NCBI GenBank assembly: GCA_002307135.1
Contig: DBTQ01000013.1
Span: 1 to 56,297 of the forward strand
Length of the DNA: 56,297 nt
Direction of reading: 5' to 3'
Source of the DNA: Bacteroidetes bacterium UBA1312
GTDB taxonomy: Bacteria; Bacteroidota; Bacteroidia; Chitinophagales; Chitinophagaceae
In this document: positions 26,690 through 33,973 of the stretch, one piece after another
How the letters are laid out: every line of letters starts with the position of its first letter
How positions within the stretch are numbered: position 1 is the stretch's first letter
The notes under the pieces: generated by a model
Seen by the model: the letters and a program-made list of their open reading frames with translations, nothing else
Databases searched by the model: none
Told to the model about the DNA's origin: nothing
Translations under genes and position numbers: made by a program

Positions 26690-27820
26690 TTATTTCTTGG
26701 GTTCTTTTTTAGAGGAGGTATCAGTTGTTATTTTTACCCCTTCTTTTAATCGTTGCAAGCCCTCTACCACTATTTTGTCTCCGACATTTAAGCCCTCCTT
26801 GACAACAACTTTGGTGTCTAATACATTGCCCAGTTTTATTTTCGTTTGTGTAACCGTATTGCTATCTGTTACTTTATAAACAAAATATTCACCCATTTGT
26901 TCAGAGACGGCTTTGTAGGGTATAAGGATAGCACTTCCTGAAGCACGGTGGTACACTTTTGCCGTTGCACTCATTCCCGGTCTCAAGGCCTTTCCTTCAT
27001 TTTTAAATTCGAGCCGAACTCTTATCGTTCCTGTTTGTGCATCGACGGCTCGGTCTATTGATGATATTTTCCCACTGAAAGGATATGTTGTGTTGTCTGC
27101 CAGAACAAGCGAAAAAACGGAGTCATTCTTCTGTTGATTGTTTTTCAATAACTCATTGAAGCGACTTAATTCTTTTTGGTCTAAGAAAAAATCGACTGCA
27201 ATTGGGTCGTCTGTTGAAACTGTATTTAATAAGGTTGTTCCGGGAGATACTGATGCACCCATTTTAACCATTGATATACCAATTGTGCCACTAAACGGTG
27301 CATATATATTGGAATAACGAAGGTTGGTTTGAACACCATTTACATTTGCCTCGGCAGCACGTACTTGCATTTTTGCACTTTCCAAATCCGCAAGTGAGTG
27401 ATCTAAAACTTGTTTTGCAATCGCATCTTTTTTGTCTAAAGCGATGTAACGATCCGCATCTTTTTGGGCTTTGGTCATATTGGCTTTTGCTACAGCAAGA
27501 TTTGCCTGAGCCTGATTTACTCCTGCTTGGTAAGTTTGTTGATCAATACTATAGAGTAGTTGGCCTTTGGTTACATGTTGCCCATCCTGAAAATGAATTC
27601 CGGTGATATACCCCGAAACTTGTGGTCTTAGTTCTACTTGGTTTAATGCTGTAACTGTAGCTGGGTATTGCTCATAATATGAGCCAGATCCCTCAGTGAC
27701 TACCTCTATATTTACTGCTGCTGGCGGCATTTTAGGAGGTCCTTGTTGTGCATTGTTGCTACAAGATGCCAACACAAGTGTTGTTGCTATGAAAATCGGT
27801 ATAATGGATTTGTTCTTCAT
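26690..27820 (-). CDS. RND efflux periplasmic adaptor (membrane fusion protein), lipoprotein
   Basis: A 376-residue adaptor linking the RND pump to the TolC-like channel. I start it at 27820 (MKNKSIIPIFIATTLVLASC), because this gives a lipoprotein signal with lipobox LASC; an upstream ATG at 27898 overlaps the previous stop codon. The mature protein shows the barrel-sandwich half-motifs (VELRPQVSGYITGIHFQDGQ and VTKGQLLYSID), an alpha-helical hairpin (about 105-170), the second lipoyl half (IYAPFSGTIGISMVKMGASV), a beta-barrel and the membrane-proximal domain (GKALRPGMSATAKV). Middle gene of the efflux operon. Confidence 0.94.
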   Translation of the reverse strand: MKNKSIIPIFIATTLVLASCSNNAQQGPPKMPPAAVNIEVVTEGSGSYYEQYPATVTALNQVELRPQVSGYITGIHFQDGQHVTKGQLLYSIDQQTYQAGVNQAQANLAVAKANMTKAQKDADRYIALDKKDAIAKQVLDHSLADLESAKMQVRAAEANVNGVQTNLRYSNIYAPFSGTIGISMVKMGASVSPGTTLLNTVSTDDPIAVDFFLDQKELSRFNELLKNNQQKNDSVFSLVLADNTTYPFSGKISSIDRAVDAQTGTIRVRLEFKNEGKALRPGMSATAKVYHRASGSAILIPYKAVSEQMGEYFVYKVTDSNTVTQTKIKLGNVLDTKVVVKEGLNVGDKIVVEGLQRLKEGVKITTDTSSKKEPKK

Positions 27821-27897
27821 AATTATTAATTGTCGGATGCCATTTTTGCACCCCCCTTTGATGGTTTTTGTTGCCTTAATAAACGTTATACTTTTCA

Positions 27898-29217
27898 TTA
27901 ATTTGGTATTATAGCACCTAATGCTTTTTGTACATCCAGTTTGCTACCCAGTAATTGATAAAGCGCGTTTGTGTAATTTAATTCTGCTGTCCTTAAATCA
28001 GTTTGTGCGGTTATTACTTCCAGATATGTTTTGATGCCTGCTTTGTATTGCAATTCAATAGTATTGAATACGTCTTTGGCGATCTCCATATTTTCTTTTA
28101 AGTTGTAATAGTCGTTCAGGTAACCTTTATATACTGCTAAATTCTGCACGTATTCGGCATTTACACTGTTTCGTAGATTTTCCATGTCATAGTCCATGCG
28201 ATTCAACTGAAGTTTGGCTTGTTTCATGTTATGTAGTCTGCGAAAGCCTTGAAATAGAGGAACACCTACTCTTACACCTGCATAAGAATAGGGATAGTCG
28301 GTATTGTACAATTTGCCTAAGTCGTTATTTAAATAATTAAGATTGTAATTGCCATAAGCTTGTACTGTAGGCAGAAATTTCCATTTGTAATATTTGTAAT
28401 TAGCTAATTGCAGATGTTGTTTACTGAGTAATAATTGATACTCTATTCTATTCTCAATGTCCAAAGTATGACTGGTATCTATTAAAGCAGACGCCTCCAA
28501 TATTTTAACATCATAATCTAAGTTCAATGCGGCACTGTCGGGATAACCCATTTGCATTTTTAGATATGCATATTTTGCTTTTAGCATTTCTTCAGCAGTT
28601 TTCTTTTGGGCTTTTGTATTATTAAGTGCAATAGTTGCTCTTTTATAATCTACTTTATCCACAATACCACTTTCGTATTGGTTATATGCGTCTTCCAGGC
28701 TACGATTGAGTCGAACAATATTTTCATCAAGTACATTCAATTGTTCCTTTGTGAACAGCACATTATAGAATGCTTTCCCAATATTTACTTCTAAATCTAT
28801 TTTACTGCTTGCAATATTTTGAGTTGCTTGTTTGCGCACTTGTTTTGCTGTGCTACTTGCAAGAAGAGCATCACTATTGAATATGTTTTGAGTCAATGAA
28901 AATTGTCCCAGAGAATTGTTTTCAACCCCTGTTTGTACATACGTTCCGTTGAAATAAGTAGTTTGTAATTGATAGCTGTGCTGTACGCTATAATCGAATC
29001 CAATTTGGGGATACCAATCTGCTAACCTGCTTTTGATACCTTGTTCTGTTATCTCTTTATCCAATATTGTTTGCTGTAAGGTTGGGCTATGCTGATATGC
29101 ATATTTTAAACATTCCTGTAAACTAAGTTTTTTTGAGCTTTCCATGTTTTGCTGAGCGGATACAGATTGTATTCCGATGTAGCTTAACAACAAAATGACT
29201 AGACTATAAAATTTCAT
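27898..29217 (-). CDS. TolC-family outer-membrane efflux protein
   Basis: A 439-residue outer-membrane channel of the TolC/OprM superfamily. Start at 29217 (MKFYSLVILLLSYIG with a signal peptide ending SVSAQ). The frame is open to 29277, but the predicted transcript start near 29268 excludes that ATG. Two OEP repeats of long helices appear (LSLQECLKYAYQHSPTLQQ in the first half; NAEYVQNLAVYKGYLNDYYNLK in the second), ending in the typical YKAGIKTYLEVITAQTDL block. First gene of the tripartite operon, 77 bases before the adaptor. A palindromic operator overlaps its promoter. Confidence 0.94.
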   Translation of the reverse strand: MKFYSLVILLLSYIGIQSVSAQQNMESSKKLSLQECLKYAYQHSPTLQQTILDKEITEQGIKSRLADWYPQIGFDYSVQHSYQLQTTYFNGTYVQTGVENNSLGQFSLTQNIFNSDALLASSTAKQVRKQATQNIASSKIDLEVNIGKAFYNVLFTKEQLNVLDENIVRLNRSLEDAYNQYESGIVDKVDYKRATIALNNTKAQKKTAEEMLKAKYAYLKMQMGYPDSAALNLDYDVKILEASALIDTSHTLDIENRIEYQLLLSKQHLQLANYKYYKWKFLPTVQAYGNYNLNYLNNDLGKLYNTDYPYSYAGVRVGVPLFQGFRRLHNMKQAKLQLNRMDYDMENLRNSVNAEYVQNLAVYKGYLNDYYNLKENMEIAKDVFNTIELQYKAGIKTYLEVITAQTDLRTAELNYTNALYQLLGSKLDVQKALGAIIPN

Positions 29218-29274
29218 TGCGAACAATTGATTGTAAATAATGCCGACGATACAGCAAATTCTATTAATGAAACG

Positions 29275-29282
29275 CAAAGGTA
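29275..29282 (-). promoter_or_regulatory. -7 element of the RND efflux operon
   Basis: TACCTTTG on the minus strand, perfect TAnnTTTG. Predicted +1 near 29268, 51 nt before the ATG at 29217. Confidence 0.6.
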
Positions 29283-29297
29283 AAGAATTGAAAAATT

Positions 29298-29317
29298 AAT
29301 TAAACGTTTGTTTAATT
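29298..29317. promoter_or_regulatory. TetR-type palindromic operator overlapping the efflux promoter
   Basis: AATTAAAC-gttt-GTTTAATT: perfect 8-base arms, 4-base spacer. It lies 15-34 bases upstream of the -7 element, covering the -33 region, where a bound repressor would block RNA polymerase. Efflux operons are often controlled by TetR proteins, but no regulator gene is adjacent. Confidence 0.6.
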
Positions 29318-29497
29318 TTTAACGGATATTTTATTGAGACATTTGTAAGTCGTTTGAAACAAAATGCTTGAATTTTAGAAGTAATTCCCTTTGTTAAAAT
29401 AGATGAGCTAAAGTAAGGGGTATAGTGTAAGAGTTAGTGCTGTTTGAAAGAAAAATTATCGTCTTGAGTATTGTTTTTTATGCAATCGTTACAACGA
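29318..29497. other. Intergenic stretch without a gene
   Basis: AT-rich spacer between the efflux promoter and the frameshifted membrane gene. It holds a short inverted repeat (AATCGTT-ac-AACGATT, 29484-29499) that reaches into the pseudogene stop codon. I see no ORF of note. Confidence 0.5.
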
Positions 29498-30078
29498 TTA
29501 ATCTTCAGGCATTGCTTGCAGCTTTCTGCTCAATGGGGTAAGTGTCCAAACGAATATCAGATAAGCAAAGAAATTTATGATCATAAATATGTCGTAATGT
29601 TTAGCTAGCCAGCTATTATTGGATCCATCGTTGTCAATAAAAAAGACTGCGGTTAGTAATGGTAGAATAAAAGGAGCGCTCCAAAAAACCAGGTAAGTGC
29701 AACGTTTGAAATGGTTTTGCTCTGGCTCAGTAATGCTACTGTCAAAAATGAAGTGATTAATAAAATGTAGAAGAATAATACTGTATGACCAGTATTATGG
29801 CTGCCTCTGCTGCCAGAAACAATTATGGCACTAACTAAACCTGCAATTAAAGAAAGCAACGCGCCTCCAATGACAGAAGTGAGCCAAATGCGACGAGACG
29901 TAATACGGAATGAGAAAATGATAATAGCAAAGGAGAGTGCAACATATAAATATACAATCAATGATTGCAGGCTGATATGGTAGTCATAAACGACCACTGC
30001 ATTGTTCCTGTTTTTAGTGCATAAAGCCTTATTTGCAATCACATTATTTACCCGAAAAAGTTGGTTTCCTTTTTTCAA
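29498..30078 (-). pseudogene. Frameshifted small integral membrane protein gene
   Basis: Two reading frames join into one membrane protein. The upstream frame carries hydrophobic segments around SLIVYLYVALSFAIIIF, SVIGGALLSLIAGLVSAIIV and VLFFYILLITSF and then stops at 29653 after nonsense-like residues. The other frame is open from about 29800 to a stop at 29498 and reads NHFIFDSSITEPEQNHFKRC, then YLVFWSAPFILPLLTAVFF, then FAYLIFVWTLTPLSRKLQ. The switch point is near 29750-29770, consistent with loss of one base. The start is uncertain: the first ATG (30078) overlaps the end of the hydratase gene, so a later start is likely. It could be a true pseudogene or a sequencing error. Family not recognised. 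Confidence 0.7.
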
Positions 30079-30820
30079 TAAAAGCGTGAACGCCTTCTTT
30101 AAAGTCTGTAGTTTGTCCTGCCGCCACTTGTAATTTCATTTCCATCTCCAACTGTTGTTCCAAATTGTTTTCGAACGATTTATTCATCAATTGTTTTGTA
30201 AGGGCTATGCCTTGTGTTGGCAATTGGGCGAGCTTTTCTGCTAGTGCTTTACTTTCCGATTCGAAGATGTCATCAGGGATGGCTTTGTAAATCATGCCCA
30301 TAGCCGCAGCCTCAGATCCACTTACTTTGTCGCCGGTAATACAAAGTGCAATCGCGCGTTGTAGGCCAATTAATCGTGGTAAAATAAAAGTGCCTCCACA
30401 ATCGGGTATTAATCCAATATTGATAAATGCTTGAACGAAAATGGAGCTTTCTTTTGCTAATACGATGTCTCCAGCCAAAGCCAGATTGGCACCTGCACCT
30501 GCAGCCACGCCATTCACCGCTGTAATAATGGGTTTGTTCATTTTGCGTAAGCGGAGGATTATGGGATTGTAACGCTCTGTTATGATTTGTTCAAAGTCTA
30601 ATTTGCTGGGTTCTGTTGTCTCTCCAAGATCTTGTCCTGCACAAAATCCTTTACCGGAACCGGTGAGGTAGATACAACGTACTTGGTTGTCATTAGCAGC
30701 CTCATCTAATTTGCTTTGTAAGGTCAGCGCCATTTCTTTGTTGAAGCTATTGTATTTTTCCGGACGATTGAGTGTGATATAGGCTACATTTTTTTCGACC
30801 TGATACAGGATGCTACTCAT
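30044..30820 (-). CDS. Enoyl-CoA hydratase/isomerase family protein, PaaG-like
   Basis: A 258-residue crotonase-fold enzyme. The oxyanion-hole segments are GKGFCAGQDLGE (about 57-68) and NGVAAGAGANLALAGDI (about 103-119). The run IFVQAFINIGLIPDCGGTFI with its acidic residue (Asp in PDCGG) is closest to PaaG, 2-(1,2-epoxy-1,2-dihydrophenyl)acetyl-CoA isomerase. The C-terminal helix ends DFKEGVHAFIEKRKPTFSG, which is also usual. No other phenylacetate genes are nearby, so a role in fatty-acid or other acyl-CoA breakdown is equally possible. The 3' end overlaps the reading frame of the frameshifted gene. Confidence 0.9.
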   Translation of the reverse strand: MSSILYQVEKNVAYITLNRPEKYNSFNKEMALTLQSKLDEAANDNQVRCIYLTGSGKGFCAGQDLGETTEPSKLDFEQIITERYNPIILRLRKMNKPIITAVNGVAAGAGANLALAGDIVLAKESSIFVQAFINIGLIPDCGGTFILPRLIGLQRAIALCITGDKVSGSEAAAMGMIYKAIPDDIFESESKALAEKLAQLPTQGIALTKQLMNKSFENNLEQQLEMEMKLQVAAGQTTDFKEGVHAFIEKRKPTFSGK

Positions 30821-30906
30821 AAATATTGATTTTAGTAAATGCTAAGTTAGGTAAATTACCGTTTTGAGAATTGCTTAAATTAAAGCCAAAGTCGGATCAT
30901 ACACCT

Positions 30907-30914
30907 TATTTTTG
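30907..30914 (+). promoter_or_regulatory. -7 element of the TPR gene
   Basis: TATTTTTG matches TAnnTTTG and predicts a start near 30921, 3 nt before the ATG at 30924. T-rich, so chance is less easily excluded. Confidence 0.4.
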
Positions 30915-30923
30915 TGGTCACAC

Positions 30924-32411
30924 ATGCGCTCCGTTAAGTATTTTATTTTAGTATTCATTTTATATACATCGCCCGGCTGGGCAACAGATTATAAATTTGA
31001 TTTCAACGGTAATTGCCAAAAGGCTTATAGGCAATATATGTCTTTGCAACAAGGTGCCGCTGAAGCGATATTAAAGCAGGAATTAATCATTAATCCCAAC
31101 AATCTAATTCCTGTGTACCTGGCAGATTATGGCGATTGTCTCCAGCTGTTGTTTAATGGGAGTCATGCGGACTTTGAGCTTTGGAAGGGGCGACAGGAAG
31201 AACGTTTGGATCAATTGGAAAAGGGTGACGAAAATAGTCCTTGGTATAGATTTTGTAAAGCAAATATTTATCTGCATTGGGCTTTGGTGCATATTCGCTT
31301 TGGAGATAATTTTAAAGCAGCTAATAAATTCCGTAAGTCATATATCTTGTTGAAAGAAAATCGACAAAAATTCCCCAAGTTTGAAGAAAACAAAATATTG
31401 CTCGGTTTAGAACAGGCTGTTGCAGGTGCTGTCCCCGACAGTTATAAATGGATTGCTGCTGTATTTGGCGTAAAGGGTGATATTAATAAAGGGGTTTCTG
31501 AAATAGTAAGTTACCTCAATGCCCATTCTGATGGGCAAGGTATCATGAGTGAAGAAGCGATTATTTATTACAGCTATCTCCGTTTCTATTTACTGTCGCA
31601 ACCTGAACTGGCATGGAATTATATCAATACCGCCCCATTTGACGAACAAAATAATTTGATGCACGCATTTATAAAATCCAATCTTGCACTCAATTACCGC
31701 AAAGCGGATGTCGCATTAAAAATATTAAAAAGCGCTTCTGGGATTAATGGCTATGCTACATTTCCAATTATGGATTATGAATTGGCAGAAGCATTATTAT
31801 TGAAATTGGATTTTTCGTGTGTAACTATTTATCAGCGTTTTATTAAGGACTATAGGGGTAAGCATTTTGTAAAAGATGCCTGGCAGAAAATGGCTTGGGC
31901 TGCATATTTACAAAACAATATTACTCGTAGTGGATATTGTGTACAACAAATAAAAAAATCGGGTAATGCTGCAACTGATGCAGACAAGCAGGCTCAACGT
32001 TTTTCTGAAAGTGGTGTTTGGCCTATGCGCGAGTTGCTCGAGATAAGATTGTTGATAGATGGAGGTTATTACAAAAATGCCTTGATAAAAATACAAACGA
32101 TTAATAAAGCAAATTTGGTAACTGTACCCAATAAATTGGAATACAATTTTCGCTATGGGCGGATTTTTGAAGAATTGGGTAATAGTGAGAAAGCTATTTT
32201 GTTTTATAAGGCGACCGTTGAAGATGGAAGAGAAAGAACTGAATATTTTGCCGCCAGAGCGGCATTACAAATGGCTTTGATGTTAGAACATGCGGGTAAA
32301 AAAACTGATGCTATTGCTTGTTTTAAGGATTGTTTGAGTATGCATAATCACGATTTTCAATCGTCAATAGACCAACAAGCAAAGGCAGGGTTAAATAGAT
32401 TGGGGAATTGA
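30924..32411 (+). CDS. Exported tetratricopeptide-repeat protein
   Basis: A 495-residue protein with a signal peptide (MRSVKYFILVFILYTSPGWA). The open frame begins at a TTG at 30912; the ATG at 30924 gives the clean signal peptide. The remainder is all-helical with degenerate TPR-like units: CKANIYLHWALVHIRFGDNFKAA near 105-135, and clear C-terminal units FRYGRIFEELGNSEKAILFYKA and AALQMALMLEHAGKKTDAI, quoted in part (residues about 405-460). It resembles Bacteroidota TPR proteins annotated only as hypothetical. Probably a periplasmic scaffold (inference). Confidence 0.8.
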   Translation: MRSVKYFILVFILYTSPGWATDYKFDFNGNCQKAYRQYMSLQQGAAEAILKQELIINPNNLIPVYLADYGDCLQLLFNGSHADFELWKGRQEERLDQLEKGDENSPWYRFCKANIYLHWALVHIRFGDNFKAANKFRKSYILLKENRQKFPKFEENKILLGLEQAVAGAVPDSYKWIAAVFGVKGDINKGVSEIVSYLNAHSDGQGIMSEEAIIYYSYLRFYLLSQPELAWNYINTAPFDEQNNLMHAFIKSNLALNYRKADVALKILKSASGINGYATFPIMDYELAEALLLKLDFSCVTIYQRFIKDYRGKHFVKDAWQKMAWAAYLQNNITRSGYCVQQIKKSGNAATDADKQAQRFSESGVWPMRELLEIRLLIDGGYYKNALIKIQTINKANLVTVPNKLEYNFRYGRIFEELGNSEKAILFYKATVEDGRERTEYFAARAALQMALMLEHAGKKTDAIACFKDCLSMHNHDFQSSIDQQAKAGLNRLGN

Positions 32412-32488
32412 TAAGTGTTGGTTGTCATTCCAGCCTTCTAAAGCCGATCCATGCCGAGCAACTATTTGTTTCTTCAAAAAAATGATTT

Positions 32489-32496
32489 TAATTTCG
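32489..32496 (+). promoter_or_regulatory. Variant -7 element (TAnnTTCG) for the M48 gene
   Basis: TAATTTCG, one base off TAnnTTTG, ends 17 bases before the ATG at 32513. The same TTCG variant stands before three other genes in the window. Confidence 0.35.
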
Positions 32497-32512
32497 ACAT
32501 TCAAAAAATCAC

Positions 32513-33379
32513 ATGAATAACTATACCGTTAGTAAAAGAGAATCCGTTTATTTTTGGATTAAAGCTATCATTAGTGCTGTTTTATATCTAGGCATTATCA
32601 ACGCATTGATTAGTGCAATGGATTTGGAAGACCCTAAGCTTATTGAAGCGAGAACTATATTTTATGTTTATGGAGGCATTATTGTTTTGTACGTATTTTT
32701 TCATGCCGGCTTATTGGTTGGATATATCAAAGGCAATGCTGTAAAGGTTACGGAAAATCAATTTGGTGAATTACATAAGATAGTCGTGCAGCAGTCGCAG
32801 CAGCTAGGTTTGGCTACAGTGCCAGAAATGTATATTTTGCAATCCGGAGGTATATTAAATGCATTTGCTACTACGTTTTTCGGTAACAATTTTGTTGTGC
32901 TATATTCGGAAGTTGTTCAGTCGGCATTGGAAGAAGATCCATCTGTGTTAGCATTTATTATTGGTCATGAGTTGGGTCATATTAAGCGGAAGCATCTGCT
33001 GAAAAAAATCTTGTTATTCCCCTCTTTTATCATTCCATTTTTGAGCTCTGCTTATTCCCGTGCTTGTGAATATACTTGTGATAGTATTGGTTATTCTCTT
33101 GCACCACAAGGTGCAAAAAATGGCTTGCTCCTTCTGGTAGGTGGCAGAAAATTATTTACCCAAATCAATGTGAAGGAGTACATTCATCAAGCGCATTCGG
33201 TAGGTGGTTTTTGGAAGTGGTTTGCTGAAAAAACATCGAGTCATCCAAATTTGACCAAACGTATCGGACAGTTTAAAGATATTGATTTATCTGCTCCTTT
33301 GAAAAATACTATTATCAAAGAAGCACCCAAACCTATTGAAACTTCAGTTGACGATTTGAGTAAGTATATGCCCAAATAG
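32513..33379 (+). CDS. M48-family zinc metallopeptidase
   Basis: A 288-residue membrane peptidase related to HtpX/Ste24. The zinc motif HELGH is in FIIGHELGHIKRKH; the third ligand is probably the Glu in ACEYTCDSIG. Hydrophobic segments lie at about 14-34 and 48-70, with a third after the zinc motif (ILLFPSFIIPFLSSAY). Such enzymes degrade misfolded membrane proteins. The neighbouring TPR gene is 101 bases upstream on the same strand; M48 and TPR domains are often fused in one protein, which makes a functional link possible (inference). Confidence 0.92.
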   Translation: MNNYTVSKRESVYFWIKAIISAVLYLGIINALISAMDLEDPKLIEARTIFYVYGGIIVLYVFFHAGLLVGYIKGNAVKVTENQFGELHKIVVQQSQQLGLATVPEMYILQSGGILNAFATTFFGNNFVVLYSEVVQSALEEDPSVLAFIIGHELGHIKRKHLLKKILLFPSFIIPFLSSAYSRACEYTCDSIGYSLAPQGAKNGLLLLVGGRKLFTQINVKEYIHQAHSVGGFWKWFAEKTSSHPNLTKRIGQFKDIDLSAPLKNTIIKEAPKPIETSVDDLSKYMPK

Positions 33380-33474
33380 TCCAATTTATTTTGTTGGGGC
33401 CTCCAATACAAAAGTTTGAAAAAGTATTTTTTAATTGGAGTATTATATTCTTCAATGGCCAAGATTTGTAATCA

Positions 33475-33482
33475 TATCTTTG
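33475..33482 (+). promoter_or_regulatory. -7 element of the truncated haemoglobin gene
   Basis: TATCTTTG matches TAnnTTTG. The predicted start near 33489 lies after the in-frame GTG at 33487 and so supports the ATG at 33505. Confidence 0.5.
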
Positions 33483-33504
33483 TGTTGTGATAGCTACCCA
33501 AATT

Positions 33505-33894
33505 ATGAAAGTCGATATACAAAGCATGGAAGATATTTGTTTATTGGTCAATACTTTTTATGAACGTATTCGAGCGCATGAGTTATTAGGGCCAATTTTT
33601 GCTGATAAAATTAGTGACAACTGGCAACCTCATCTTGATAAAATGTATCGGTTTTGGCAAACTGTTTTATTTGATGCACATACCTATTCGGGAAGCCCAT
33701 TCCCGCCACATGCGCAATTACCCGTTACACAATTGCATTTTGATGAATGGTTGAAACTATGGCATAGTACCGTTGATGAGTTTTATGAAGGAGAAAAGGC
33801 TGATGAGGCAAAATGGAGGGGGGATAAGATGGCTGCGCTCTTTTATCATAAAATAGAATATTACAAAAATAGTGCAAAACGACCGTTGCTTTGA
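33505..33894 (+). CDS. Group III truncated haemoglobin
   Basis: A 129-residue globin. The family pattern is clear: ICLLVNTFYERIRAHELLGPIF, here marked by the segment FYERIRAHELLGPIF, then WQPHLDKMYRFWQTVLF, and YSGSPFPPHAQLP with the proximal His in the LHFDEWLKLWHSTVDEFY helix region. Length is typical for group III. Proposed roles of the group include handling of NO or reactive oxygen and peroxidase-like reactions; none is proven for this member. Start at the ATG at 33505, not the GTG at 33487, because of the predicted transcript start. A hairpin terminator follows. Confidence 0.93.
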   Translation: MKVDIQSMEDICLLVNTFYERIRAHELLGPIFADKISDNWQPHLDKMYRFWQTVLFDAHTYSGSPFPPHAQLPVTQLHFDEWLKLWHSTVDEFYEGEKADEAKWRGDKMAALFYHKIEYYKNSAKRPLL

Positions 33895-33922
33895 GCATTT
33901 ACTGGTAATCTGTATTTAATTA

Positions 33923-33952
33923 AAGGAGGCTGTCGGTGAGAACAGCCTCCTT
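33923..33952. terminator. Bidirectional terminator
   Basis: AAGGAGGCTGT / ACAGCCTCCTT, 11-bp arms and an 8-nt loop, between convergent stops at 33894 and 33974. Confidence 0.8.
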
Positions 33953-33973
33953 CTTTGTATAACTTATGTTATA

